Below are positions 23,770 through 37,594 of a DNA stretch of 64,000 bases, one piece after another. Numbering within the stretch: the first letter of the stretch is position 1; the number at the start of each line of letters is the position of its first letter. The DNA lies in assembly GCA_013368375.1 (NCBI GenBank), contig JAACJP010000046.1:186001-250000 (forward strand), in the 5' to 3' direction. The notes beneath the pieces were generated by a model. The model was not told the origin of the DNA. It searched no databases and saw only the letters and a list, made by a program, of their open reading frames with translations. A program made the position numbers and the translations under genes. This DNA comes from Tricholomella constricta (taxonomy: Eukaryota; Basidiomycota; Agaricomycetes; Agaricales; Lyophyllaceae).

Positions 23770-24410
23770 GTTGCCTTGATACTGTTCTCGGGAAACACAA
23801 AATATCAAATTTGACTTTTCTATGTCAGCGTGCAAATGTCAGATAATGAGCAGGATCTTCAGAAAAGGATTTGTAACGTACCCAGTGGACACTGCTTGAT
23901 ACCGTTTTCGGGAAAGCAAAATATCAAATTTGGTTATCCTATGTCATCGTGCAAGTGTCAGATAATGAGCAGGATCTTCAAAGAATGAACATGCAACGTA
24001 CCCAGTGGACATTGATAATAGTCTGCTTGATACTGTTTTCGGGAAAGCGAAAGATCAAGTTTGATTATTCTATGGCAACGTGCAAGTGTCAGATAATAAG
24101 CAGGATCTTGAGAGAAGGATTTGTAACGTACCCAGTGGACACTGCTTGATACCATTTTCGGGAAAGCGAAATATCAAATTTGATTATCCTATGTCAACAT
24201 GCAAGTGTCAAATAATGAGCAGGACCTTGAGAGAAGGATTTGTAACATACCCAGTAGACACTAATAATAGTCCAGGTACCACCCTTCCGACCTGCGTTGC
24301 GCAACCAGTGTCTGCCTCGGTGCAGCCTACACAGAGCTGTTTTTGGGAATGCGAAATATCGAATTTGAATATTCTGAGTCAATGCGCAAGTGGCAGATGA
24401 TGAGCAAGGC
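23770..24410. repeat. 118-132 bp tandem repeat, unit B
   Basis: Same organisation as at 1540-2180, with four clear copies of the gtcagataa.gagcagg phrase and one diverged copy. The stretch after it (24411-26890) matches the gene-free segment of unit A, with a TATA-like tataaaag at 26548-26555. Confidence 0.8.
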
Positions 24411-26889
24411 ATTGGAAGAATGAGCATAAAACATACCATAGACATTGGCAAGCCTACTGGCCATCGATGTCGAGCAACATTTACCGGAATGCGAAATATT
24501 TAGTTTGTGAAAGTATTGCCTGTCAAGGACATGTTAGACGATGTCCGTAATGAGCATTAACTAGTAGTACATACCTTGCGCAACACGGTCAGGCAATGGT
24601 GTTCTGCGGAACACAAAATATGCAATTACGAGAGCAGACACTAGTGCTATCAGCGAACGGTGTCTGAACCAAACAACGGGCAACATACAAAATCAATTTC
24701 CGATGATTGCGATGGCCTGTTTAAGCCTGCATAGGTCTGCGCCACTGGGTAAATATCAATCAGCCAACAGGTAGACGGTGAGTAACTTGAGTAACTTGAT
24801 AATACACACCATTCGCACTGACAAAAGTAGCAGTTCAGGTGACTGTCATAAAGACGGTCAGAGGAAAGGCGGGGAACTTGTGCAACTCTCCAGCTTTTAA
24901 ACCATGGTGAGCATCGAACATTCCAACGGATGTAAAATCATCAGCCGATTATTGCAAGGACCCTGCACGGGTTCGAATTTCGGCAACGGGAACAATGCAC
25001 GGATTTATGTTTTGCACGTAAGTGGGTTTTCCACGGTTCTCGGTCTCTTGTATCTTCTGTCCAGCGCCATTGGTATCTTCCTATTGACGAATACTCTGGA
25101 ATTACTATGAGATCTGAGCACAAACGGTAATTCAAGAAGGGTGATCGAATTCGAGAATTCTCCGTGTGGCAAGTGCTCCCTCCAATTCAAGTTTTTTTCT
25201 AATGAACCCTTGCTCCTGCATTCTGAAGCTTTGGTGTTTGGTTTGCGCAGGGTAATGATTTACAGGGCATTGTACTCAGGCACTGCACCCTCAATCAAAA
25301 TCGTCTCCACGCTGCAATCCAACGGCAAGCGGCAACTTGAAGTATCAGGGCGCCAATTAGGGCGCTCTGACATCATCACGCTTCTTGAGCCGCGATAGCT
25401 CTGTTTCCCTGGAGTATTTGCAATTTCCTAAGTCGCCGTTTCGGTGACTTTGGTGCTGACACTTCTGTCATCGATCCAGGTTCAACCAAATTCGCCGGTA
25501 TCAGGGTGATATCAAGGTAATTTGCCGTTTACACAGTCGTTGCGCCCCCCCTAGATTCGACAGATAGTTTCCGAGGCCGATCATACTCTTTTTCAAGGCT
25601 TTTGACCCTGGTGCCGCGTGAGGAGCTTGGATCCCGATTCAAAACCTAGTCGTTACCCCGCCGGTATGTACATCTTCGCTGCCGGTTTCTTCTGGTAATG
25701 CCACGAGAACAGATTCTCCGTGTAATCTTCTGTGTCCGGTATTCTGCACCCATCTTTCGGGGGCAATGTCTGTTCGCGATCATTTTGGCATATCTTCACG
25801 TAACGTTTGCGGGCGGCATTCATTTTCAATTTCGACTTTTTGCAGCCCGAGGAATGCTTTCGCCGAGTGGGGAATGACACGCGGGAAGCCCATCCCTTAC
25901 TTTCAGGGGTGTTCGCCTCCATGGATTAGCCCGTAAATAAGCGCCACTTTGTTTTCCAGAAGTATTGACCGGTAGGGAACCTGAATCACACCCGTACGAC
26001 ATGGACGTCCCCGCCTGCAATGACTGCCGAAGGCGCCACCAATCATTGTCTCCCCGGGCCCGCGAAGATCGAATAGGCGACGCCTCACTTCCCTCCACGC
26101 CAGATTCGATATTCCGCGTCCCTATAACCAATCCACTTTTCGCTTTTTCATCCAGGGCTTCGTACGTCAACCTAATTCTGCGCCGCCTTTAACCGGTGAA
26201 TAAGGTCACTCTGTTTTTTAGAAGCACTGCCTTTGCTGCCTTCAAAATTTTATATCTCGCGTTCCGGGGATCCCTGTTCAGTGAAGCTCGTCGGCCGACT
26301 TTGAGGTACCATCTAGACCCGGAAGAGCATACTTCTTCACCCCGCAGACTATCGGCGGCGCCACGGACTTTTGAATCGCCGTCTATCACGCCACCCTGAG
26401 CGGCGAATTGGCTTGAATTCCCGGCCCAGACATTTGTCAAAACCTCGCCGTTGATTGTGCGTGTTCAACCCTGAAAGAGCGCGGACATTCGTAAGTACGT
26501 ACAATTTTATTTGTTCGTGACTGCTGATCTGATGATTAGCCGAAGCGTATAAAAGGACCTGTATCCATACGATTTCTGCACCTCTTCCCAACGCCCGTCT
26601 TCCGCATGTAGCGGTCCTCTTTCCAACGCGGACGACGAATATCCGCCAGATAAACTTGGTGTGTCCCACCTTGTCACCGTTGTCGTTTAGTTTACTAATT
26701 GCCCCCCCCTGTTGTAGCCTTTATCGTCGCGCCATATATCAGCGCTCCCTTGCATTAGCTGCCCGGTGCATTTAAATCTTGACCGATCGTTAGAAGTCCT
26801 GTTATGTAGCCCTGCTCGTGAGTTGTAGGGCAGGTTCACAACGCGATGCCATGTTTATCTAGACCCATGTAAATGTATTTAGAAATGTA

Positions 26890-29070
26890 CGACACTGCAT
26901 GTATAATTGTCGGCAATATCATTGTGCAACATGCACTTACTGTCACCCGTAAGCTCGTCGTGTAGGCCCTGCACTATAGCAATATGCCTGTCGTCAGTAT
27001 CATTGTCCGTTCGTTAGATTAACGGAACGACTGACTTGGTTTGTAGAGTTGTGTCGGCGTATAAAACGAGCGTAGTGAGGCCATGGTCGCCACAGGCTCT
27101 GAATTGGAAGAAGGCGTACCGCAGGGTTCTCCTACGTGCGTGCTCGCATTGCGAGTACCTGCCCTAAAGTACAGGGGAACGTCTCGTCAAGCAAGTAATT
27201 TTATTGTACGCCATGCACGCGGCCGATTGTACATACTTTCTGTCACCTGTAAGCTCGTCGTTTCGTAGTTGCGTGCTGTGAGTGGGCGCCCTGTGTCATG
27301 CGCACTATAGTAGGAATGAAAGTATATCAGGGCCGTTCGTTTAAGGAATACGGGCAGCAAACGACGTTCCTGACCTCTTGTCCACAATCTCGTTCCATCG
27401 CCTAATCCAGGCTGATGAGTGTCATGGAATTGCGAGCGTCGGCGTTCCCATGTCCTCCTCAGCTGCAGAAAACAGAAGTTACCACCATGGTCATCGGGGG
27501 CGATGGACAGGCTTCTAAGTAGAATTATCTTCGGATCCTCTGCAGCCCATTCCTCCTGCGTCAGTGAATCATCGGGTATATACTGTCCCGATACTGCCTG
27601 ATTTCCGTCACGAGCAGTGCGATCACCCTCATCTGCTTGCGTCGTGGATCCGCGCGAACGAGGAACGGGTTCTTTCCGACGGAGTAACACGACCCCGCTG
27701 CGACGCGTGTGGGTTGTGCTGCAGATTCTGGTACATAAAGTCGTCGAGGCCATGTTTCTTGAGACGTTTGCTATTGATGGTCGGGAAGGTTCGGGGTAAA
27801 CTTCCGCCGTAGTGGTGAGAAATGAGCTGACGGCGCAATGAAGGTGTGGTGGTCTGAAAAGAACGTACCGCGGTCAAAGATCGACTTGAATTCTAAGCGT
27901 GGATTTTGACGCTGGCCGACTGATTTGTAGTTTACCGGCGTCAGGGCTGATGGTTGTCATGGATGGGTGAACGCCGGCCTGCGAATGAGCGGAATGAGGG
28001 CGTAGTGGTCTTCGAAGGACGTCCCAGGGGCAAAGACGTACATTCGAGTCGAAATCCAAGCGTGATTTTGACGTCCGCCGATTGATACCGTGGTCCACGT
28101 TTTTTTCAAGTATCGTGAGCGTCCTGTACGCGGTGTTGGGCTGATGAGCACCATGGGATTGTGAGCGCCGGCCTGGCAAGGAGCGCAATGAAGGCGTGAT
28201 GGCTCGAAGAGGACGTACCGCAGGCATTTTCTCGATTTCTCAGGGTTAAATTCCGTCGTCCGCAAGCGCACCGTGGTCTGAAAAAGGGGGTACCGCGGGC
28301 ATCATCTTGAATTCTACGCGTCGGTTCCGTCGTCCGCAAGGCAAAGTGTAGAATTCGTTGTCTGGTAGGCGTACCGTCGAAATTTACGCGTAGATGTCGT
28401 CATGCGCAAGGGGAAGTGTAGAGCAGCGTTGTCTGGAAGAAGGTGTACCGCAGGCATCTTGAGAATTGGAAGAAGACGTACCACGACGTTCTACTATGCG
28501 CGTTCTCGAATTCCGCCATTGTCTCCCTTACCGCCCTTGCTTGGCCGTCGCTCGTGAACGCGCTTCCTTCCAAGCGTGTCGGGCTATCAGGTGTGTTCCT
28601 AACGTCTTGGTCACGATTTCCTCCAATCGCTTTATCCATTTGGTCCGGATATCGAGATGTAAGCTCGCATTGACCCCTAAGCACCTCGAAAACGCGTTCT
28701 ATCACCAAGGTCCCGGCACTGAATGGGTTCGTCAAGTATCGTGAGCTTTCAGTACGCGGTATCAGAGCTGATGAGTGCATGGGATTGTGAGCGTCGCCGG
28801 CCTGCAAATGAGCGAAATGAAGGTGTGGTGGTCTGAAGAGCAGAAGACATACGTTCGAATTCTGAGATCTGAGCGTCCACCGGTTTTTACTACGAGTGCA
28901 CATTGCTGCGTATTTTCGAGGATCGGATGTGTACGAGGCATCGAGCGTCAGGTCGATTTATGAGCGCGAATTTTGTTTTCCGCCGATCGAGGACCGATTT
29001 TCAAGGATCGTGAACATTGTCCTATAGGCAGCGTCGAGGCTGATGAGCGTCGTGGGATTGTGAGCGTCTC
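26890..29070. repeat. Degenerate repeats upstream of GH92, unit B
   Basis: Counterpart of 4640-6900. Copies of the gccggcctgcaaatga phrase are fewer, and one interval (27360-27860) holds sequence absent from unit A, including ORF-like segments on both strands (27187-27753 minus). No domain is recognised. Confidence 0.6.
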
Positions 29071-29376
29071 CTCAGCTGAAGGAAAGAAAAGTTGCGGCCA
29101 CGGTCATCGAGGGCGATGGATTGACTTCCAAGTACAGCCAATTCCAACGAAACACAGGTGCGTCTCTAGCAGCGCGATCACCCTCATTTGCGTCGGAAGG
29201 CTCGGGGTAGACTGACGGCGTAGAAAAGGAGATAACCCAGGCGTACGAAAAGTGAACTTCAAAGTAAGTCCTGTTCTATGACGTACTATAATTCTTCCCT
29301 CTCAATAACCTAACCAAATAAGTGTAATCGTTACCCTTTCCGGATTTACTGATGACCGCTATTCCATCTCTCGGCC

Positions 29377-31831
29377 ATGTTCTCCAACCGGAAGCAGCTT
29401 TTGCTGCTTCTCAATATTGCTGCGTTAACGAACGTGCAAGCGTCTCCAAAGAGCGAAGCATTCGACCACGTCAACTTGTAAGTCACATTTTGAGGTTTCG
29501 TTAGTGACGAGTTCAATTGGATGCAAGGCTTATTGGAAATGGAGGCGACACACCTAATGGATCTGGCGGAATGATACCCTCTACTGCGCCTCCGTTTGCT
29601 ATGACACGCTGGGTTGCTCAGACACACCAGAATTATGTCTCTGTAACTCCGTACAACTGGACCGCCAGTACGATACATGGTTTCCAGGCTACGAGGCAGC
29701 CAGCCATCTGGATGGGAGAGAGTGGTCCTGTCGTGGTAGTCCCTGGTGTCACCCAGAGAGGTCAACTCAACGTGAAAGCAAAATTCGAAGAGCGCGGGTT
29801 GAGGATGCGGAAGGAGACGGAGAAGATCACTCCGTCGTATTACTCGATAGTGCTCGACGACGGCCTCGGGGGAGAGGTTCATGTGGAACAGTCTGCAAGT
29901 ATGTGCAGTACATGGTTGTCAAAGTTCTCCACTAATTGTTTCGACAGCATCACGGGTTGGCCACCTGCGGTTCACGTTCACAACGAACGAAACGCCGTAC
30001 ATCATCTTGGAGTCGTCTAGGCCCTCCGTGCTCACGTCAACACCGACGAATATCTCTTTCCCACATGGTACAGTCGCTCTCCACCTTCACGCCAAGTCCT
30101 CTCGCATCCATGAGATCTGTGGTTCGAATTCGGAGCGTCAAGACTCCATTATTACCCCAACCTCGACCCTTCCGCATGTCGAAGGTTTCAACGGCTACTA
30201 CTGTGCTCGCTTCGACTACGAGGACGAGGACGAAAGCTACTCTAACTACGGCGTGGTCCAAAATGCCACGACATACCCAGGTTCCCTCTCAGGCAAAGGC
30301 ACATTGCTGGCTGGTTACGCACTGTTCCCATCGCAGAAAGGCAGAGTCGTCGTCAACGTACGCGTCGGAACGTCGTTCATCTCCGTCGACCAGGCACGGC
30401 GTAGCATCGACGAGGAGATCCCGGATGCATCGAACCTCGAGAACACTGCCCACAAGACCCGCACTGCATGGACGGAAAAGCTCGACAGGTTTGCGCTCGA
30501 AGGGGCTACGGAAGTGCAGAAGGAGGTGTTTTGGACGGGAGTGGCACATGCGCTGCAGGTATCAGTGATTTGTCCTTTTTATGCGGACATGGGTTCACGT
30601 TGAGGTTCTAGTATCCCTCGGAACAGCATGAGCAGGGTGCCTACTACTCTGGATATGATGGAAAGGTGCACCGTGGTCGAGGAATTGGGTCGTATACTGG
30701 CTATTCAATTTGGGATACGTATCGCGCTCAGTGGGCATTCCTCATTCTGTTTGCACCCGAACGCTTGCCAGGTATGATTACGAGTATGTTGGCTGACTAC
30801 GAGCAGGTACGGCGTGGTTTCTTGTGGTTTCAATGGCAATCAATAACATTTGACAGGGAGGGTGGCTTCCGATGTGGAAGAACATTGTTGGTACGTTCAA
30901 GTGTTCTTCCTCGCGACTTCAAAATGACTAGGAATGTAGAAACAAATATCATGGTTTGTTTACTTGTCCAGGCCTTTGAGTCTAGAGCTCAGTATATTCA
31001 AGGTCGGGACGCACGCGGACTCGCTTATTGCTGAAGCAGTCCTAAAAGGCGTCGAGGGTTTCGACAAGGAACTTGCATGGGAGGCTGTCTGGAAAGACGC
31101 AACTGTCCCTCCCAAGGATGATCTTACCGTACCGTGAGCACTTTTGTCTTTCTCGGGTCAGAATGTTCAGATATCGTCTTGCAGCTATTTCGATCGCGAG
31201 GAGGTGGGTTCTGCGGATTTGTAGACCGGCCAGGTTCTGATGAATGGGATAAAAGCATGTCGATTACGAGGTCCGCGCTGGATTATCATTGGTATACGCT
31301 AGCAAAGGCTGGGTTGCCGATGACGTCCACTCTGAAAGTGCCTCGAGGACTCTCGACTATGCTTGTGCGCGTTTCGACTCCTCTCTTCTCTGTGTTGATC
31401 TCAAATTCTGCCTAGATGATGATTATGCAGCGTACAAACTAGCCGTTGCGCTAGGAAAGCCGGACGACGTAACTTCATTCTTGCTCGAGCGTTCGCTTCG
31501 TGCGCCCTTCACCCTGTTCAACTCTGGGACTGGTTTCATGGAAGCGAGGAACGCGGACGGGAGCTGGGCAGGACCTGACAATGGCTGGACCGAAGGTTTG
31601 TCTACCAGGCCTCCCCCACGTGGGACGATTTGAAGATGAATTCTTCTCCACGCAGGTGATAAATGGGCGTACTCATTTGACGTCGTCCATGACATACCCG
31701 CGCTCATCGAGAAACGAGGCGGAAATGACAATTTCGTGCGAGCGTTCGTGAACCAACGCAGATCACCATCGATCTCGAGGTGCGAGTTGAACCGAATTGT
31801 GGTGGACGGAGAACTCGTCGAGAGCCAATGA
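29377..31831 (+). pseudogene. GH92 alpha-mannosidase copy B, 3'-truncated with a 29-codon tail
   Basis: The ATG at 29377 starts MFSNRKQLLLLLNIAALTN, a signal peptide with a likely cut after VQA. Eleven exons matching those of copy D read without interruption to FVRAFVNQRR; exon 11 runs from 31656 to the TGA at 31829-31831. The predicted product is 641 residues against 801 for copy D. It keeps the N-terminal domain, SIWDTYRAQW, GTHAD and the TEGD motif. It lacks the NEDCGQMSSW block, which in GH92 carries the acidic residues taken to act as the catalytic base. Catalysis is therefore unlikely; this is inferred from family knowledge. The frame is open, so a secreted truncated protein could still be made. 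Confidence 0.85.
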
Positions 31832-32032
31832 GATGGCAGAAACGTAAGAAAAAGACGAAAAATGACCCAAGTTTTTCTTAGCCGAGCTCTTTTTTTTGCC
31901 ATAGTCTCCCCTCCCCGATGGGGAGACGCTTCACTAAAATGGTTCCGCCTTTTAGGACGGACAACGGACCAGCGTGACCCGGTGACGAGACGTGGTACAT
32001 CGTAGTCTACTTACGTAGTCCCTCCTGTCCGT

Positions 32033-33585
32033 AGTAGTTTGGAAATATACAAGTTCAAGGCTCCTGACGACACGGGCTACAATGGAGTGTTCGAAGCGTA
32101 CTGCACGTGTGGTGAGGAGGTGATGGACGAGTAAGAGGTTTCCAACTCCCAAAAATGAGGGTGACGAGGGCAACGCAAGCGACGACGGGGTGTTCCGCAC
32201 GTGTGGTGAGAAGGCGAGGTAATTGGCAGATCCAACGACGGCAGACGTGGCATCCACAACGAACAGTGACTGACAGTGCCGGTTGAGGCATTACAGGTCA
32301 AAGCGAGGAGGTTTCCAATCAAGAGTGACGGCTCCTGGCCGTAGTAGACTGGAAATATACGAGTTCGAGGCGCGAGCGACGACGCAGAGTCCAACACATG
32401 GAGGCAGTGTGGCGATGACGGACTGTTCGGGGCGTACGTGCAATGTGTGGCACTGCAATTCGAAATAACGAGGCTGGAGGGCGAGCGCAAGAAGGACAAG
32501 GTGAACTAGTGACTGGTGTACTCGGTGCGGGGTGATCTGCAAACATCAAAGTAGACCACCTCTCAAAAAAATGGTGACGGCAGCAAGGTGACTGGCGAAT
32601 GACAGCAGACGAGCGATCAGCGGACATCGAGGAGGGTGTGGGCAAAGATGAGCTCAAGGCCAACCTGATTCGACAACGAGGCAGCACCCATGTCTGTAAC
32701 AGCTCTTAGAGAGGCAGTGACGGCAGACGAGTGATCGACGGACGTCGCAAAATTCAGGCAGCAGGGCATGAGCAAGGAGATGCTCAGTAGTTTGGAAATA
32801 TACGAGTTCGAGGCTCCTGACGACACGGGCTACAATGGAGTGTTCGAGGCGTACTGCACGTGTGGTGAGGAGGTGATGGACGAGTAAGAGGTTTCCAACT
32901 CCCAAAAATGAGGGTGACGAGGGCAACACAAGTGACGACGGGTGTTCCGCATGTGTGGTGAGAAGGCGATGGACGGGTGTGGTATGGCAAAGACGTATTA
33001 AGAGGTAATTGGCAGATCCCACGACGGCAGACGTGGCATCCGCAACGAACAGTGACTGACAGTGCCGGTTGAGGCATTATAGTCAAAGCGAGGAGGTTTC
33101 CAAACAAGAGTGTCGGCTCCTGGCCGTAATAGTTTGGAAATATACGAGTTCGAGGCGCGAGCGACGACGCGAAGTCCAAGAGGCAGTGTGGCACAGGTGA
33201 TGACAGACTCTTCGGGGCGTACATGCAATGTGTGGCACTGCAATTCGAAATAACGAGGCTGGAGGGCGGGCGCAAGAAGGACAAGGTGATCTAGCGACGG
33301 GTGTGCTTGGTGCGGGGTGATCTGCAAACATCAAATTAGACCACCTCTCAAAAAGTGGCGACGGTAGCAAGGTGACTGGCGAATGACGGCAGATGGCAAA
33401 TGATGGCAGACGAGCAATCAGCGGACATCGAGGAGGGTGTGGGCAAAGATAAGCTCAAGGCCAAGCTGATTTGACAACAAGGCAGCACCCATGTCTGTGA
33501 CAGCTCTTAGAGAGGCAGTGACGGCAGACGAGTGATCGACGGACGTCGCGAAATTCAGGCAGCAGGGCATGAGCAAGGACATGCT
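32033..33585. repeat. Internal tandem duplication in unit C
   Basis: The segment 32033-32785 (starting agtagtttggaaatatac, ending gagatgctc) is followed directly by a diverged second copy, 32786 to about 33585. Units A and B have a single copy here, where gatgctctatgccagcagc continues. The two copies differ at many positions, so the duplication is older than the split of C and D. No gene is seen from 31832 to 40066 of unit C. Confidence 0.8.
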
Positions 33586-34129
33586 CTATGCTAGCAGCAA
33601 AGTAGTGCTATGCTGCCTCGGTGCGGCATGGCTGCAGGGCAATTGGCGGACGTCGAAAAATTGAGGTTAGAGCGAAGAGGTGGAGACAGCGATGATGTGC
33701 GGACATTGAAAGATAGAGGCTGAAGGATATAGGCAAGGAGGGGCTCTAGGCAAAGGTGATTCAGCAACGAGGCAACGTAGCATGGTGGTTGCCAGATGTC
33801 GAAAGGTATAGGCTGGAGGACGCGGGAAAAGAAGGAGACTTGGAGCAACATGACTGACAGCGCTGTGTTGCCTGGATCCCATTTCTAGGAATGCAAAATA
33901 TCAATATAGGTATAAGATGGCCCGCAGGACATCAAGTGAACATGGAGCTGGAGGGCGTGATGGCACCGGAGCGATTTGCGGATGTCAAAAAATTGAATTT
34001 TTGAAGTTGAAGAATTGAATGAAGTCCCTGGATATCCGTCAAGGGGAGGCCTTGGGCAAGGGAATATAGTGACTAGCAGCGCTACGCGCTGCCTTGGTGT
34101 AGCATAATTGATTAACATGCCACAGTTGC

Positions 34130-34770
34130 CTTGATACTGTTCTCGGGAAACACAAAATATCAAATTTGACTTTTCTATGTCAGCGTGCAAATGTCAGATA
34201 ATGAGCAGGATCTTCAGAAAAGGATTTGTAACGTACCCAGTGGACACTGCTTGATACCGTTTTCGGGAAAGCAAAATATCAAATTTGGTTATCCTATGTC
34301 ATCGTGCAAGTGTCAGATAATGAGCAGGATCTTCAAAGAATGAACATGCAACGTACCCAGTGGACATTGATAATAGTCTGCTTGATACTGTTTTCGGGAA
34401 AGCGAAAGATCAAGTTTGATTATTCTATGGCAACGTGCAAGTGTCAGATAATAAGCAGGATCTTGAGAGAAGGATTTGTAACGTACCCAGTGGACACTGC
34501 TTGATACCATTTTCGGGAAAGCGAAATATCAAATTTGATTATCCTATGTCAACATGCAAGTGTCAAATAATGAGCAGGACCTTGAGAGAAGGATTTGTAA
34601 CATACCCAGTAGACACTAATAATAGTCCAGGTACCACCCTTCCGACCTGCGTTGCGCAACCAGTGTCTGCCTCGGTGCAGCCTACACAGAGCTGTTTTTG
34701 GGAATGCGAAATATCGAATTTGAATATTCTGAGTCAATGCGCAAGTGGCAGATGATGAGCAAGGCATTGG
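34130..34770. repeat. 118-132 bp tandem repeat, unit C
   Basis: Same as in unit B (the encoded short frames are identical, for example 34304-34504 and 23949-24149). The gene-free stretch after it carries the TATA-like tataaaag at 36898-36905. Confidence 0.8.
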
Positions 34771-37255
34771 AAGAATGAGCATAAAACATACCATAGACAT
34801 TGGCAAGCCTACTGGCCATCGATGTCGAGCAATGTTTACCGGAATGCGAAATATTTGGTTTGTGAAAGTATTGCCTGTCAAGGACATGTTAGACGATGTC
34901 CGTAATGAGCATTAACTAGTAGTACATACCTTGCGCAACACGGTCAGGCAATGGTGCTCTGCGGAACACAAAATATGCAATTACGAGAGCAGACACTAGC
35001 GCAATGGTGTCTGAACCAAACAACGGGCAACATACAAAATCAATTTCTGATGATTGCGACCTGCATCAGCCTGCATAAGTCTGCGCCACTGGGTAAAGAT
35101 CAATCAGCCGACAGGTAGACGGTGAGTAATTTGAGAATACACACCATTCGGCACTGACAAAAGTAGCAGTTCGAGTGACTGTCATAAAGACGGTCAGAGG
35201 AAAGGCGGGGAATCTGTGCAACTCTCCAGCTTTTAAACCACGGTGAGCATCGAACATTCCAGCGGATGTAAAATCATCAGCCGATTATTGCAAGGACCCT
35301 GCACGGGTCCAAAATTCGGCTACGGGAACAATGCACGGATTTATGTTTTGCACGTAAGTGGGTTTTCCACGGTTCTCGGTCTCTTGTATCTTCTGTCCAG
35401 GGCCATTGGTATCTTTCTATTGACGAATACTCTGGAATTACTATGAGATCTGAGCACAAACGGTAATTCAAGCAGGGTGATCGAATTCGAGAATTCTCCG
35501 TGTGGCAAGTGCTCCCTCCAATTCAAGTTTTTTTCTATTTGAACCCTTGCTCCTGCATTCTGAAGCTTTGGTGTTTGGTTTGCGCAGGGTAATGATTTAC
35601 AGGGCATTGTACTCAGGCACTGCACCCTCAATCAAAATCGTCTCCACGCTGCAATCCAACGGCAAGCGGCAACTTGAAGTATCAGGGCGCTAATTAGGGC
35701 GCTCTGACATCATCACGCTTCTTGAGCCGCGATAGCTCTGTTTCCCTGGAGTATTACAGATTGCAATTTCTAAGTCGCCGTTTCGGTGACTTTGGTGCTG
35801 ACACTTCTGTCATCGATCCAGGTTCAACCAAATTCGCCGGTATCAGGGTAATGTCGAGATAAGTTGCCGTTTACACAGTTGTTGCGCCCCCCTAGATTCG
35901 ACAGATAGTTTCCGAGGCCGATCATACTCTTTTTCAAGGCTTTTGACCCCTGGTGCCGCGTGAGGAGCTTGGATCCCGATTCAAAACCTAGTCGTTACCC
36001 CGCCGGTATGTACATCTTCGCTGCCGGTTTCTTCTGGTAATGCCACGAGAACAGATTCTCCGTGTAATCTTCTGTGTCCGGTATTCTGCACCCATCTTTC
36101 GGGGGCAATGTCTGTTCGCGATCATTTTGGCATATCTTCACGTAACGTTTGCGGGCGGCATTCATTTTCAATTTCGACTTTTTTCAGCCCGAGGAATGCT
36201 TTCGCCGAGTGGGGAATGACACGCGGGAAGCCCATCCCTTACTTTCGGGGGTGTTCGCCTCCATGGATTAGCCCGTAAATAAGCGCCACTTTGTTTTCCA
36301 GAAACATTGACTGGTAAGGAACCTGAATCACACCCGTACGACACGTACGTCCCTGCCTGCAATGACTGCCGAAGGCGCCACCAATCATTGTCTCCCCGGG
36401 CCCGCGAAGATCGAATGGGCGACGCCTCCTTCCCTCCGCGCCAGATTCGATATTTCTCACTTCTCCTCCGCGTCCCTATAACCAATCCACTTTTCGCTTT
36501 TTCATCCAGGGCTTCGTACGTCAACCTAATTCTGCGCCGCCTTTAACCGGTGAATAAGGTCACTCTGTTTTTTAGAAGCACTGCCTTTGCTGCCTTCAAA
36601 ATTTTATATCTCGCGTTCCGGGGATCACTGTTCAGTGAACTCGTCGGTCATGAGGTACCATCTAGACCCGGAAGAGCATACTTCTTCACCCCGCAGACTA
36701 TCGGCGGCGCCACGGACTTTTGAATCGCCGTCTATCACGCCACCCTGAGCGGCGAATTGGGCTTGAATTCCAGACCCATACGTTTGTCAAAACCTCGCCG
36801 TCGATTGTGCGTGTTCACCCCTGAAAGAGCGCGGACATTCGTAAGTACGTACAATTTTATTTGTTCGTGACTGCTGATCTGATAATTAGCCGAAGCGTAT
36901 AAAAGGACCTGTATCCATACGATTTCTGCACCTCTTCCCAACGCCCGTCTTCCGCATGTAGCGGTCCTCTTTCCAACGCGGACGACGAATATCCGCCAGA
37001 TAAACTTGGTGTGTCCCACCTTGTCACCGTTGTCGTTTAGTTTACTAATTGGCCCCCCCTGTTGTAGCCTTTATTGTTGCGCCATGATATCAGCGCCCCC
37101 TTGATTAGCTGCCCGGTGCATTTAAATCTTGACCGATCGTTAGAAGTCCTGTTATGTAGCCCTGCTCGTGAGTTGTAGGGCGGGTTCACAACGCGATGCC
37201 ATGTTTATCTATACCCATGTAAATGTATTAGATATGTACGACACTGCATGTATTA

Positions 37256-37594
37256 CAGCCAGATTCATATCGATAGGCCCCTCCAGAAAAAAGGATACAT
37301 AGGGCGGAGTCAAAAGTTAGTCCCCGGCCGAACGGCAATGGGCGAGTCGTTCACCGCTTGCTCACTAACTCCAGTTAAACCGCCGTATATGCTTATCGGT
37401 AGGCCCTTCATTGAGCGCGATATGTGTAAGGCTATTTTTTTGTGCTTTTTGGGTATATGACTGCCTCATACCTGGCAGCGAAATAGTAGTGGGTGATCAG
37501 CTGGGACGATTTTTCGAGCGTTTCGGACATTGAAACCTACACTCCGCCCTATGTGTATTTTTCTCGAAGGGGCCTATCGATATGAATCTGGCTG
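37256..37594. mobile_element. 339-bp TA-flanked MITE, unit C copy
   Basis: Imperfect terminal inverted repeats of about 54 bp: the left end starts CAGCCAGATTCATATCGATA and the right end is its reverse complement, with a few mismatches further in. TA lies on both sides (37254-37255 and 37595-37596). Units A and B show the empty site (gcatgtat-NN-ttgtcgg, with ca and aa in place of ta). A TA target fits the Tc1/mariner group. There is no coding capacity, so it would depend on a transposase elsewhere. Confidence 0.9.

Larger units (their letters stand above)
22163..31741. repeat. Array unit B (9,579 bp)
   Basis: Begins gcgttcgtgaacc and ends at tttcgtgcga inside GH92. Its first half (to about 27.1 kb) differs from units C and D by many substitutions and by lacking both a 776-bp internal duplication and the MITE. 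Its second half (about 27.11-31.74 kb) shows no difference I could find from unit C at an offset of 10,690. Confidence 0.9.

Noticed and set aside
27187..27753. 188-codon minus-strand frame repeated in units B, C and D
   Set aside because: Repetition follows from identity of the units; unit A lacks it, and the translation is low in hydrophobic core residues with no domain.
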